This document shows positions 29,995 to 37,816 of a stretch of DNA of 64,000 nucleotides, in pieces. Positions within the stretch are counted from its first letter, which is position 1. Every line of letters starts with the position of its first letter. Source of the stretch: an uncultured Pelagibacteraceae bacterium (GTDB lineage Bacteria; Pseudomonadota; Alphaproteobacteria; Pelagibacterales; AG-422-B15); assembly GCA_902544065.1 (NCBI GenBank), contig CACCAS010000002.1, positions 127,517 through 191,516 of the forward strand. Direction: 5' to 3'. A model generated the notes under the pieces. The model ran no database searches and was not told where the DNA came from. It worked only from the letters and a program-made list of their open reading frames with translations. The translations under genes and the position numbers were made by a program.

Positions 29995-32400
29995 ATGAGT
30001 ATTGTAAAAGTTATAAAATATTTTTTCATTCTTTCAATCCTCTTTATAATTAGTTTACTTGTAGTTTTAGAATTCCATTTATTTAGTGAAGACTTAGATG
30101 GAGGTAAAATCACTGGCACAATTAATACCGTCGAGTTTGTAAAAGATAAACAGACGAGGCAATTAAATGCAATGGAAACTCTTAACGAGTTACCAACTAA
30201 ACAAATTTTGTTTGGTGATCTACATGTTCATTCAACATTTTCAGCCGATGCACACATGATGAGTTTGCCAATCACTGGTGGGCTAGGAGTGCATCCTGTT
30301 GCGGATGCTTGTGACTTTGCAAGACATTGTTCAGCATTAGATTTTTGGTCAATCAATGATCATGCTGAAGCAACTACGCCAAAAAGATGGATGGAAACAA
30401 AAGAAACGATCAGGAAGTGTAACGCTTTAAATGTTGATCCAACTAATCCAGATTGTGTTGCTTTTTTGGGATGGGAGTGGACACAAGTAGGGGTTATAAG
30501 AGGAAATCATTGGGGCCATCATAATGTCATTTTGAAAGAAGAGTCTGATGAAGCGGTTCCAACTAGAGCTATTGCATCATTATCTGTAACTCGACAAGCA
30601 ATGACTTCTAGACCCTTAGTACCAAATGTATTTTTCCCATTTGTGGATTTTGAAAACTTCAAAAGATATAATGACATAAATCGATACTTCACAGAAACTG
30701 GAAAAATCAAAAATTGTGAGCGGGGTGTACTTTCTAAAGATCTACCAATGAACTGTCATGAAGAAGCAGTAACTCCATTAGATTTAGTAAATAGGCTTGA
30801 GGAATATGATAGTGATTACATGGTTATACCGCACGGGCAGTCTTGGGGACTTTACACTCCTGCTGGATATACTCTAGATAGGGGCTTAGAGATTTCAAAA
30901 AAATACCCAAAAATGTTTGAATTATTAGAAACTTATTCAGGGCACGGTAACGCTGAGGAGTACCGCTCGTGGAGAGGAGTCAATGTTGTAAGAGACGGTC
31001 AGGAAATAATTAGACCATTTACGTTTCCGATGGGTGAAATTGACTTAGAACAGGGAACATTTACGCTCAAAAATCAAAATGGACAGGATGAGGTCATTGA
31101 TATCGGAACTCAAACTTGCCCAGAACCATCTCATAACTACATTCCACAATGTTGGCAAGCAGGTAAAGTAATCTATGAGAGATGTATGGCTGATGGGGAG
31201 TCAGATTTAGAATGCAGCGAAAGACGAGAAGCGACAGAACAAGCATCAGTAGATAGAGGTAGATCGGGGTACAACGTAGTTCCTAAGTTTACAGAATTTG
31301 ATCGAAATATATCTGGTCAGTGTTTAGATTGCTTTAGTCCTCCAATGAATCATGTGCCGGGGGGTAGTGCTCAGTATGGATTAGCGTTGACAAAAATTAA
31401 AGAAGATGGGTCAAAACATAGATTTAGATACGGGTTCATAGGTTCCAGTGATAATCATTCTGCTGCACCTGGGAGTGGATATAAAGAACTATTTGGTAAC
31501 AACATAGATGGAAACGGACCTCCAAGCGAATTCTTAGATAAGGTATTACATATGAATCCATATTATTTTCCTAAAAGTACAAGTCCGATTGGTCGAAATT
31601 CTGATCCAATTGGTGACTCCTTTGTTTCGCCTTCGAAGCCGCAAGTTTATGATATTCCTGATCTAATCGTTGGCTTTAATACTATTGAGTGGGAAAGGCA
31701 AAGAGGTTTCTTTACGACTGGTGGACTAGCAGCAGTTCACTCAGAGGGACGATCTAAAGAGCAAATCTGGAATGCGTTAAAAAGGAAAGAAACTTATGCA
31801 ACAAGTGGTACACGCATGTTGCTCTGGTTTAATTTAATTAGTGAAAATGAAAAAATCTCTATGGGTTCCTCAATTGAAACAGATACTAAACCTGAATTTG
31901 AAGTTAAAGCTATGGGCTCATTTGTTCAGAAACCAGGGTGTCCGGAGGATGCATATATTGCTTTGGGAGAAGAAAGAGTAGACGAGCTGTGTTTTAATGA
32001 ATGTTATAATCCTTCAGATGACAGAAAATTTATTCATAGAATTGAAGTAATTAAAGTGTTACCGCAAGAGTATGTAGATCAACCTATTGAAGGACGAATT
32101 CAAGATCCTTGGTATACCCATTACTGTGATCCAAATGAATTAGGTTGTTCTTTTAAATTTACTGATGAGAATTTTTCAGTAGATCAAAAAGATGTGAGTT
32201 ATTATGTGAGAGCCATAGAAGTTCCTACTCCACAAATTAATGTTAAAGGTGGTGTTTGTGAATTTGATGCAGATGGTAATTGCGTAAAGTTTAAGCTTTG
32301 CACTCAAGACTGGAGGCATCCAAGAGACATCGAGACTTGTTCTGAAATAGATGAACATCGCGCTTGGTCATCGCCGATTTATTTGGATTATTTATCCTAA
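29995..32400 (+). CDS. DUF3604 protein with PHP-like metal site
   Basis: An 801-residue protein with an N-terminal membrane helix (~residues 7-27), so probably anchored with its bulk in the periplasm. The motif FGDLHVHSTFSADAHM resembles the first metal-binding motif of PHP-domain phosphoesterases. Further His/Asp clusters are SINDHAEATTP, GNHWGHHNV and FIGSSDNHSAAPG. It is Cys-rich, as expected for an exported protein with disulfides. The family is DUF3604, of undetermined substrate; a metal-dependent hydrolase is inferred from the PHP-like motifs. A 54-residue membrane protein gene follows 11 bases after the stop. Confidence 0.82.
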   Translation: MSIVKVIKYFFILSILFIISLLVVLEFHLFSEDLDGGKITGTINTVEFVKDKQTRQLNAMETLNELPTKQILFGDLHVHSTFSADAHMMSLPITGGLGVHPVADACDFARHCSALDFWSINDHAEATTPKRWMETKETIRKCNALNVDPTNPDCVAFLGWEWTQVGVIRGNHWGHHNVILKEESDEAVPTRAIASLSVTRQAMTSRPLVPNVFFPFVDFENFKRYNDINRYFTETGKIKNCERGVLSKDLPMNCHEEAVTPLDLVNRLEEYDSDYMVIPHGQSWGLYTPAGYTLDRGLEISKKYPKMFELLETYSGHGNAEEYRSWRGVNVVRDGQEIIRPFTFPMGEIDLEQGTFTLKNQNGQDEVIDIGTQTCPEPSHNYIPQCWQAGKVIYERCMADGESDLECSERREATEQASVDRGRSGYNVVPKFTEFDRNISGQCLDCFSPPMNHVPGGSAQYGLALTKIKEDGSKHRFRYGFIGSSDNHSAAPGSGYKELFGNNIDGNGPPSEFLDKVLHMNPYYFPKSTSPIGRNSDPIGDSFVSPSKPQVYDIPDLIVGFNTIEWERQRGFFTTGGLAAVHSEGRSKEQIWNALKRKETYATSGTRMLLWFNLISENEKISMGSSIETDTKPEFEVKAMGSFVQKPGCPEDAYIALGEERVDELCFNECYNPSDDRKFIHRIEVIKVLPQEYVDQPIEGRIQDPWYTHYCDPNELGCSFKFTDENFSVDQKDVSYYVRAIEVPTPQINVKGGVCEFDADGNCVKFKLCTQDWRHPRDIETCSEIDEHRAWSSPIYLDYLS

Positions 32401-32411
32401 AGTTTTTATAA

Positions 32412-32576
32412 ATGAAATATCTGGTCCCAACCCTTGTATCTTTAGTAGTAGGCAGTCTTTTTAGTTGGGCTTATTTAACAGCTTATGGATTCGGCTTCTC
32501 CTATATTATCTACCTTAGCATGATGATTGCGATGGTCTTCCTGGCCATAGATGCTTGGAGAAATATTAATAAATAA
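32412..32576 (+). CDS. Small two-helix membrane protein, 54 aa
   Basis: A short reading frame starting MKYLVPTLVSLVVGSLFSWA and ending AWRNINK. Two hydrophobic stretches (residues ~3-22 and ~30-47) separated by YGFGFS suggest a helical hairpin in the membrane. It begins 11 bases after the DUF3604 stop in the same direction, so it is probably co-transcribed. I do not recognise a family. Being real rather than random is supported by its coherent hydrophobic pattern and position. Confidence 0.6.
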   Translation: MKYLVPTLVSLVVGSLFSWAYLTAYGFGFSYIIYLSMMIAMVFLAIDAWRNINK

Positions 32577-32710
32577 TATAATTAAAACAATTACTTAGAT
32601 ATTTAGTTTAAAGATCTTCACACTTTGTCAATTTGGCAAGCATCAGTAATTGTGAAAGCCTCTAATTGATAAAAAATGTCCTTATAAAATTAAATATAGG
32701 GAGAAAATAC
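32577..32710 (+). promoter_or_regulatory. amtB upstream region
   Basis: A 134-base non-coding leader between the small membrane protein and amtB, unusually long for this window and thus likely regulatory. I see a ribosome-binding site (GGGAGA near 32700), but no convincing sigma-54 element and no clear sigma-70 pair. Confidence 0.35.
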
Positions 32711-33979
32711 ATGTTAAAAAAAGTACTACTTTATACAGTATTGTTTTCATCACTATTATCTGCCAATGCATTTGCAGCTGTCGATGACGAAACAGCTTAT
32801 GCATTGAACACATTATTATTTCTTATAAGCGGATTCTTGGTGATGTGGATGGCTGCTGGATTCTGTATGTTAGAATCTGGTCTGGTTACATCTAAAAGTG
32901 TTTCGACAATTGCTGCAAAAAATATAGGTTTGTATTCTATAGCTGGAATCATGTTCTGGTTGGTAGGTTATAACCTTGCATACGGTATTCCAGAAGGTGG
33001 ATATATTGGATCATTTACTTCATGGAGCGATGGTTCAGCCGTAGCGACTGGTTACTCAGACGGTTCGGATTGGTTTTTTCAAATGGTCTTTTGTGCAACA
33101 ACTGCATCAATTGTTTCAGGAACTTTGGCTGAAAGAATAAAAATTTGGCCTTTCTTTTTGTTCGTAGCAATTCTTACAGGATTTATTTATCCAATCGAAA
33201 TGGGTTGGCAGTGGGGTGGCGGATGGCTATCTTCAGCTGGCTTCTCAGATTTTGCTGGTTCAACGCTTGTTCATGCAGCAGGTGGTGCAGCAGCATTAGC
33301 CGGTGCAATTGTTCTAGGTCCAAGACTTGGAAGATTCGACAACGGAAAGTTAGTTCCGTTTGCAAATTCTTCAATACCACTAGCAACACTTGGTGTATTC
33401 ATCTTGTGGTTGGGTTGGTTCGGTTTTAACGGTGGTTCACAGTTAGCTTTAGGCTCTTTTGATGATGCAACCGCTGTCGCAACAATTTACATCAATACAA
33501 ATCTAGCTGCTTGTTCTGGTGTATTAGTTTGTGCTGCAATAACAAGACTGGCTAGAGGCAAAACAGACGTCGTAATGATGTTAAATGGTGCTTTAGGTGG
33601 TTTGGTCGCAATTACAGCTGAACCATTAATGCCAACTCCATTGATGGCAATAATCATCGGTGGTATCGGCGGAGCACTAGTGTTCGCAGGAACCGAACTC
33701 TTAGTGTCATTAAAAATTGATGACGTTGTGGGAGCTATACCAGTACACTTAATTGCAGGTGTATGGGGTACTCTTGCTGTACCAATTACAAATCCTGATA
33801 CTAGCTTTGGAACTCAACTCCTAGGCACAGCATCAATTTGTGTGTTTGTTTTCGTGGTGTCTATAATTATTTGGGCAGTTATGAAAGCCACAATAGGTAT
33901 AAGAATAAGTGAAGAAGCAGAAAAAGAAGGAACAGACGTAGCTGAGACAGGTGTTATAGCCTACTCAATTAGAGACTAA
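32711..33979 (+). CDS. amtB: Ammonium transporter AmtB
   Basis: A 422-residue Amt-family channel for ammonium or ammonia. A cleavable signal peptide (to ~residue 22, SANAFA) precedes 11 helices. Visible are FCMLESGLV, the Phe-gate region FFQMVFCATTASIVSG, the twin-His pore residues in STLVHAAGGAAALAGAI and VGAIPVHLIAGVWG, and LGWFGFNGGS. The ATG at 32711 (MLKKVL) is chosen over an earlier in-frame start at 32666, because it gives a clean signal peptide and follows a purine-rich GGGAGA site at 32700. No PII gene (glnK/glnB) is next to it. A strong hairpin terminator follows. Confidence 0.95.
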   Translation: MLKKVLLYTVLFSSLLSANAFAAVDDETAYALNTLLFLISGFLVMWMAAGFCMLESGLVTSKSVSTIAAKNIGLYSIAGIMFWLVGYNLAYGIPEGGYIGSFTSWSDGSAVATGYSDGSDWFFQMVFCATTASIVSGTLAERIKIWPFFLFVAILTGFIYPIEMGWQWGGGWLSSAGFSDFAGSTLVHAAGGAAALAGAIVLGPRLGRFDNGKLVPFANSSIPLATLGVFILWLGWFGFNGGSQLALGSFDDATAVATIYINTNLAACSGVLVCAAITRLARGKTDVVMMLNGALGGLVAITAEPLMPTPLMAIIIGGIGGALVFAGTELLVSLKIDDVVGAIPVHLIAGVWGTLAVPITNPDTSFGTQLLGTASICVFVFVVSIIIWAVMKATIGIRISEEAEKEGTDVAETGVIAYSIRD

Positions 33980-33995
33980 GTTTAGTTCTTAATTT

Positions 33996-34048
33996 AAAAA
34001 CGGGTCCGAGGGTTTCCCCTAGATATTCCTTCCATCGGATCCGTTTTT
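33996..34048 (+). terminator. Rho-independent terminator of amtB
   Basis: A 14-base stem (AAAAACGGGTCCGA paired with TCGGATCCGTTTTT, one G-T wobble) encloses a loop that can itself fold as GGG-TTT-CCC. It ends in a T run, 17 bases after the amtB stop. Confidence 0.85.
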
Positions 34049-34100
34049 ATTCAATTTTAAATTTGAATTAAGTTTTTTTTGGTAATACATTGCATCAGTC

Positions 34101-35045
34101 ATGACCGAACAAAACAATCCTTTTCACAAAAAAAAATCTGGAGTCTTCTTCTTCAAATCATCTAATCCTTATGAATTTTATGATTTGTTGAACGGTGTTG
34201 ATACGGAACCCAAACAAGACGTATGGGGAACTTTGATTTTTCCTGAAAATGCTAAATTGCCATGCCCAGTAATTGTTCCAATTCATGGAAGTGCAGGACT
34301 GAGAGAAGGTCATCACACACACATGGTTAATTTATTAGATGCAGGCTTTGCTGTTTTCAGAATTCATCATTTTGAATCTAGGGGAGTAATTTCTATAGTA
34401 GAAAATCAAACACAAGTTACTCTGGCTACCATGATAACAGATGCATTTCGTGCACTTGCACTTTTAAATAAACACCCAGATATTGATAAAAATAAAATTG
34501 GCATCATGGGATGGAGTTTAGGTGGTAGCACTGCTCTTTATTCAGCGTGGCAGCCAATAATAGATACATTAACCTTAGAGGATGAAAAATTTTCTGCTTA
34601 TTTACCATTATATCCTGGAGCATTACTTAAACCTGAAGATAATCGTTGGTCTAATGCTCCAATGCATATTCTATTTGGTGAGGACGATGATTATACGCCC
34701 CTAAGTTTATGTAAAAAACTAATTGATTATATGAAACCTGCCCGTGATGTTGAGTTAACAGTTTATCCCAACGCTCATCATTCCTTTGATTCAATTGATC
34801 CCGTTGAATTCATTCCATACGCCATCAAGTTAAAAGATATGTTTATTGATTTAAAGAAAGACGGACGTCAGGTTTATACTGATGAAAACAACAACACTTT
34901 TTACCTGGATAATAAAGAAGAACGGTTCCGCTTGATTAAAGAAACACCCAATCTCTTAGGCGCTCATGCTGGAGGAAACTGGACGGCACGTAAACAATCA
35001 CATCACGATGTGGTCGATTTTTTTAGGAAGCAATTTTTTTCATAA
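34101..35045 (+). CDS. Dienelactone-hydrolase-like alpha/beta hydrolase
   Basis: A 314-residue cytosolic alpha/beta hydrolase. IPIHGS-type oxyanion region (VPIHGSAGLREGHH), nucleophile elbow GWSLGG, acid Asp in FGEDDDYTP and catalytic His in NAHHSF form the DLH-type triad. The C-terminal ~60 residues extend beyond the core. The substrate is unknown. It stands alone between the amtB terminator and the umuDC promoter. Confidence 0.8.
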   Translation: MTEQNNPFHKKKSGVFFFKSSNPYEFYDLLNGVDTEPKQDVWGTLIFPENAKLPCPVIVPIHGSAGLREGHHTHMVNLLDAGFAVFRIHHFESRGVISIVENQTQVTLATMITDAFRALALLNKHPDIDKNKIGIMGWSLGGSTALYSAWQPIIDTLTLEDEKFSAYLPLYPGALLKPEDNRWSNAPMHILFGEDDDYTPLSLCKKLIDYMKPARDVELTVYPNAHHSFDSIDPVEFIPYAIKLKDMFIDLKKDGRQVYTDENNNTFYLDNKEERFRLIKETPNLLGAHAGGNWTARKQSHHDVVDFFRKQFFS

Positions 35046-35061
35046 ATCTTTTTAAGTAGTG

Positions 35062-35090
35062 TTGACTCTTATATTGAGTAATGCAATAAT
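35062..35090 (+). promoter_or_regulatory. Sigma-70-type promoter of umuDC
   Basis: TTGACT (35062-35067) and AATAAT (35085-35090) are each five-of-six matches to consensus with a 17-base spacer. The predicted start site falls near 35097, inside the LexA box. Confidence 0.6.
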
Positions 35091-35092
35091 AA

Positions 35093-35107
35093 GAACAAAA
35101 CAAGAAC
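35093..35107 (-). promoter_or_regulatory. LexA (SOS) box, alphaproteobacterial GTTC-N7-GTTC type
   Basis: The plus strand reads GAAC-AAAACAA-GAAC, i.e. GTTC-N7-GTTC on the minus strand. That is the direct-repeat LexA site known for alphaproteobacteria. It directly follows the -10 element and covers the likely transcription start of umuD, the ideal place for repression. Confidence 0.75.
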
Positions 35108-35124
35108 ATAATTAGACGTATTTC

Positions 35125-35514
35125 ATGCTTTTAACATTTTATAAAGAGGCCGTAGAGTGCGGTTTTCCTTCTCCAGCAAGGGATTTTACTGAAGGGACAA
35201 TTGATTTGAATGAAGAACTTATTCCTCATCCAAATGCAACTTTTATTGTTCGTGCGCGAGGAGACTCAATGGTGGGTTCGGGGATTTATCCTGGAGATTT
35301 ACTGATTGTTGACCGAAGCATTAAGCCTCGAAATGAGTCAATTATTATCGCTGTCCTGGACGGAGAGTTAAGTGTAAAGATTCTCAGATTTAAGAACAAG
35401 CAAGTCAATTTATCATCTTCTAATAAGAACTATAAAGATGTCTTAGTCTCTCAAGAAATGGATTTTACCATATGGGGAGTATGTACGAACGTTATTCACA
35501 ATTTAAGTCCATAA
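35125..35514 (+). CDS. umuD: UmuD-like self-cleaving SOS protein
   Basis: A 129-residue S24-family protein. RecA-stimulated self-cleavage converts UmuD to UmuD', the partner of UmuC in DNA polymerase V. The catalytic dyad is Ser48 (RGDSMVGSGI) and Lys85 (GELSVKIL). The cleavage site equivalent to E. coli Cys24-Gly25 is Cys12-Gly13 (ECGFPSPARD). The removable N-terminal arm is therefore only 12 residues, half the E. coli length. An in-frame TAG at 35113 rules out a longer start at ATG. It lies 12 bases upstream of umuC and under a LexA box. Confidence 0.92.
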   Translation: MLLTFYKEAVECGFPSPARDFTEGTIDLNEELIPHPNATFIVRARGDSMVGSGIYPGDLLIVDRSIKPRNESIIIAVLDGELSVKILRFKNKQVNLSSSNKNYKDVLVSQEMDFTIWGVCTNVIHNLSP

Positions 35515-35526
35515 AATAGATAAAGT

Positions 35527-36789
35527 ATGAATAATAAAGTTTTCGCATTAATTGATTGCAACGCATTTTATGTTTCTTGTGAGAGGGTTTTTAATCCCAA
35601 GCTTAACAATAGACCAGTTGTAGCATTATCCAATAATGATGGGTGTATTATATCTCGTTCAAAAGAAGCAAAAGCACTTGGTATCAAAATGGGTGTACCA
35701 CTCTTCAAAGTCAAAGATATTGTAGAAAAGGAAAATGTATTTGTTTTCTCCTCTAATTATACATTGTACGCCGATATGTCGCGCCGTGTAATGAATATCA
35801 TTTCATATTCATCTCCTCACACAGAGATTTATTCAATTGATGAAGCGTTTGTAGAGTTAAGTAGTCTATCTATTGATTACGAAGAATATGCACATCAGTT
35901 GAGAAAGACTATTTTACAGCATACAGGTATCCCAGTTAGCATAGGCATAGCGTCAACAAAAACTCTATCAAAAGTTGCGAACCATAAGGCAAAAAAAAAT
36001 GAGTCTTTAAATGGTGTTTGCTCTCTAGTAGGCCATGAAAATATTGACCAAGTATTAGAGTCAACTGAAGTAGGTGATATTTGGGGCGTAGGTCGACGTT
36101 TATCGAAGAAACTTATTAATCACGGCATATACAATGCGAAGTTATTAAAGAACTGTAGTGACTCATGGATACGTAAAGCAATGAGTGTCAATGGCTTAAA
36201 AACAATTACAGAACTGAGAGGAATTTCTTGCATGTCTATTGAAGAAAACTCAATTACAAGAAAGAGCTGTTGTACTACCAGATCATTTGGAAAGTTGCTA
36301 ACCAATTTAGAAGATGTTGAACAAGCTGTCACTACCTTCGCGCGGAGGGCAACAGAAAGAATTCGTTCTGAAAGCCTTGCCGCATCTTGTATTTCTGTTT
36401 TTTTAAGGACCAATCCTTTTGATAAGAAAAGTCCTTATTACTCAAATGGTGCGTCTAGAACACTGCCTTACCCAACACATGATAGCATCACTATTATTGA
36501 GACTGCTTTGACTCTCACGAAGAAAATTTTCAAAAATAAATACCAGTATAAAAAAGCGGGCGTACTACTTAGTGGCTTGTGTGATAAGTCTGAAATTCAG
36601 GAGACTTTATTTGAAAAAAACTACAATCAAAATTCAAATCTTATGTCAACAATAGATTCAATTAATTATCGATATGGACGTGATACCATTCAAATGGCAT
36701 CAGAGTGTAGACTTGGAAGCTGGAAACAAAAAAGAAAAAATTGTACACAAAATTATACAACTCAAATTGATAGACTTCTATTAGTTTAG
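35527..36789 (+). CDS. umuC: Translesion DNA polymerase V catalytic subunit UmuC
   Basis: A 420-residue Y-family polymerase, the normal UmuC length. The active-site carboxylates are in ALIDCNAFYVSCERVFNP and YSIDEAFVEL. SIGIASTKTLSKVANHKAKK belongs to the palm/thumb boundary, and the little-finger domain follows. It bypasses lesions with UmuD'. It is in an operon with umuD, and the stop overlaps the convergent alpha/beta hydrolase gene by 9 bases. UmuDC is uncommon in alphaproteobacteria, where ImuA-ImuB-DnaE2 is the usual SOS mutagenesis set, so transfer is possible. Confidence 0.95.
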   Translation: MNNKVFALIDCNAFYVSCERVFNPKLNNRPVVALSNNDGCIISRSKEAKALGIKMGVPLFKVKDIVEKENVFVFSSNYTLYADMSRRVMNIISYSSPHTEIYSIDEAFVELSSLSIDYEEYAHQLRKTILQHTGIPVSIGIASTKTLSKVANHKAKKNESLNGVCSLVGHENIDQVLESTEVGDIWGVGRRLSKKLINHGIYNAKLLKNCSDSWIRKAMSVNGLKTITELRGISCMSIEENSITRKSCCTTRSFGKLLTNLEDVEQAVTTFARRATERIRSESLAASCISVFLRTNPFDKKSPYYSNGASRTLPYPTHDSITIIETALTLTKKIFKNKYQYKKAGVLLSGLCDKSEIQETLFEKNYNQNSNLMSTIDSINYRYGRDTIQMASECRLGSWKQKRKNCTQNYTTQIDRLLLV

Positions 36790-37722
36790 TTTTTTGGATA
36801 GAAAATCTGAAAATAAATCTATCAGTTTATTTACAATTACACCACCGCCGCCATGGCCACCAGTAAAGACAAAAGTATCTGCATCAGGAATTAACTTTAA
36901 TACTTCATTAACAGTTTTAGGATCAATTTCATCATCATCACTTGCATATGCTATATGGATAGGAATATTTGACTCTGAAAATATTTTATAGTCTGGAAGA
37001 AAATCTTTATTGGCTATATTACGAATGGAAGAGAGCAGAGAATATTCTGTGCCTGGCAAAGACAATTGTGTAATATATCGGTTAATAAATTCTTCTTGCC
37101 CTTCGTTTTCATGAGCCCATTGTTCAGCTCTATTTTTTGCAAATGGAATACCAAAAGTTCTAAGAAATAAATTTCCTACAACAGGAACTTTTATTAAACC
37201 AAGCACCTTACTGTCGCTGTGAACAAGAGGAACTTGGAGACCTATCGCTAAAATTCTTTCAAAGTAATTATTAGAAAAATTGATTGCAATTGGAGCCCCC
37301 ATCGAAGATCCATATAAAATTGCATCTCTTATATCGAGAAAATCAAGAAGCTCCCTGAGTTGTTCGGTATAGAGCTGCATATTATAGTTTGTTATAGGCC
37401 TGTCTGAATACCCTCTTCCGTATTGATCATAACAGATTACCCTATATCCCTTAGCGCTTAACCCACTGCAAAAACCAATGAAACCTTCAGAAGGTAAAGT
37501 TGCTCCATGAATAACTATTATTGCCGGATCATCTTTTTTGCCAAAATCCTTATATGCAGTTAGGCCATGAGACAATTTAGCAAATTCGTACTCTGAGCCT
37601 TGACGATATTCATCTAAATTACCCTTCTCGAAGCTGGAGAATAGATAAATTAAAAGTATTAGGATTAAAAATGCGAGAATAATTAAAACAGTATTGGAGA
37701 ATATACCTGAGAAAATAGTCAT
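36781..37722 (-). CDS. Membrane-anchored alpha/beta hydrolase
   Basis: A 313-residue hydrolase with one N-terminal membrane helix (residues ~11-28, TVLIILAFLILILLIYLF). HGATLPSEGF forms the oxyanion region, GSSMGAPI holds the nucleophile Ser, an Asp lies in ASDDDEIDP and the His in TGGHGGGG. The order fits the alpha/beta-hydrolase-1 family (lipase or esterase-like). The substrate is unknown. It is convergent with umuC and divergent from the ABC binding-protein gene. Confidence 0.8.
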   Translation of the reverse strand: MTIFSGIFSNTVLIILAFLILILLIYLFSSFEKGNLDEYRQGSEYEFAKLSHGLTAYKDFGKKDDPAIIVIHGATLPSEGFIGFCSGLSAKGYRVICYDQYGRGYSDRPITNYNMQLYTEQLRELLDFLDIRDAILYGSSMGAPIAINFSNNYFERILAIGLQVPLVHSDSKVLGLIKVPVVGNLFLRTFGIPFAKNRAEQWAHENEGQEEFINRYITQLSLPGTEYSLLSSIRNIANKDFLPDYKIFSESNIPIHIAYASDDDEIDPKTVNEVLKLIPDADTFVFTGGHGGGGVIVNKLIDLFSDFLSKKLN

Positions 37723-37760
37723 TTTTTAAGACTATAGTCATTTAAAAAATAAAATCAAAG

Positions 37761-37789
37761 TTGAACGATGACTACTCATTTGCTAGCAT
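37761..37789 (+). promoter_or_regulatory. Candidate promoter of the amino-acid binding-protein gene
   Basis: TTGAAC (37761-37766), a 17-base spacer and TAGCAT (37784-37789) form a plausible sigma-70 pair. A GGGAGA ribosome site follows near 37805, just ahead of the ATG at 37817. Confidence 0.4.
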
Positions 37790-37816
37790 AAACCCTATTA
37801 AATTGGGAGAAATATA

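Noticed and set aside
32577..32710. Sigma-54 promoter upstream of amtB (TTGGCAAG at about 32625)
   Set aside because: The GG dinucleotide is present, but no GC occurs at the required spacing (GG-N10-GC), so the -12 element is missing.
32666..32710. Longer amtB start at 32666
   Set aside because: The 15 extra residues would sit before an otherwise perfect signal peptide, and a ribosome site lies directly before the ATG at 32711.
33145..33429. Reading frame inside amtB with aromatic-rich sequence
   Set aside because: Out-of-frame shadow; amtB coding is unambiguous here.
36794..36991. Short plus-strand reading frame within the alpha/beta hydrolase gene, beginning MDRKSENKS
   Set aside because: Antisense shadow of a well-supported gene with no recognisable motif.
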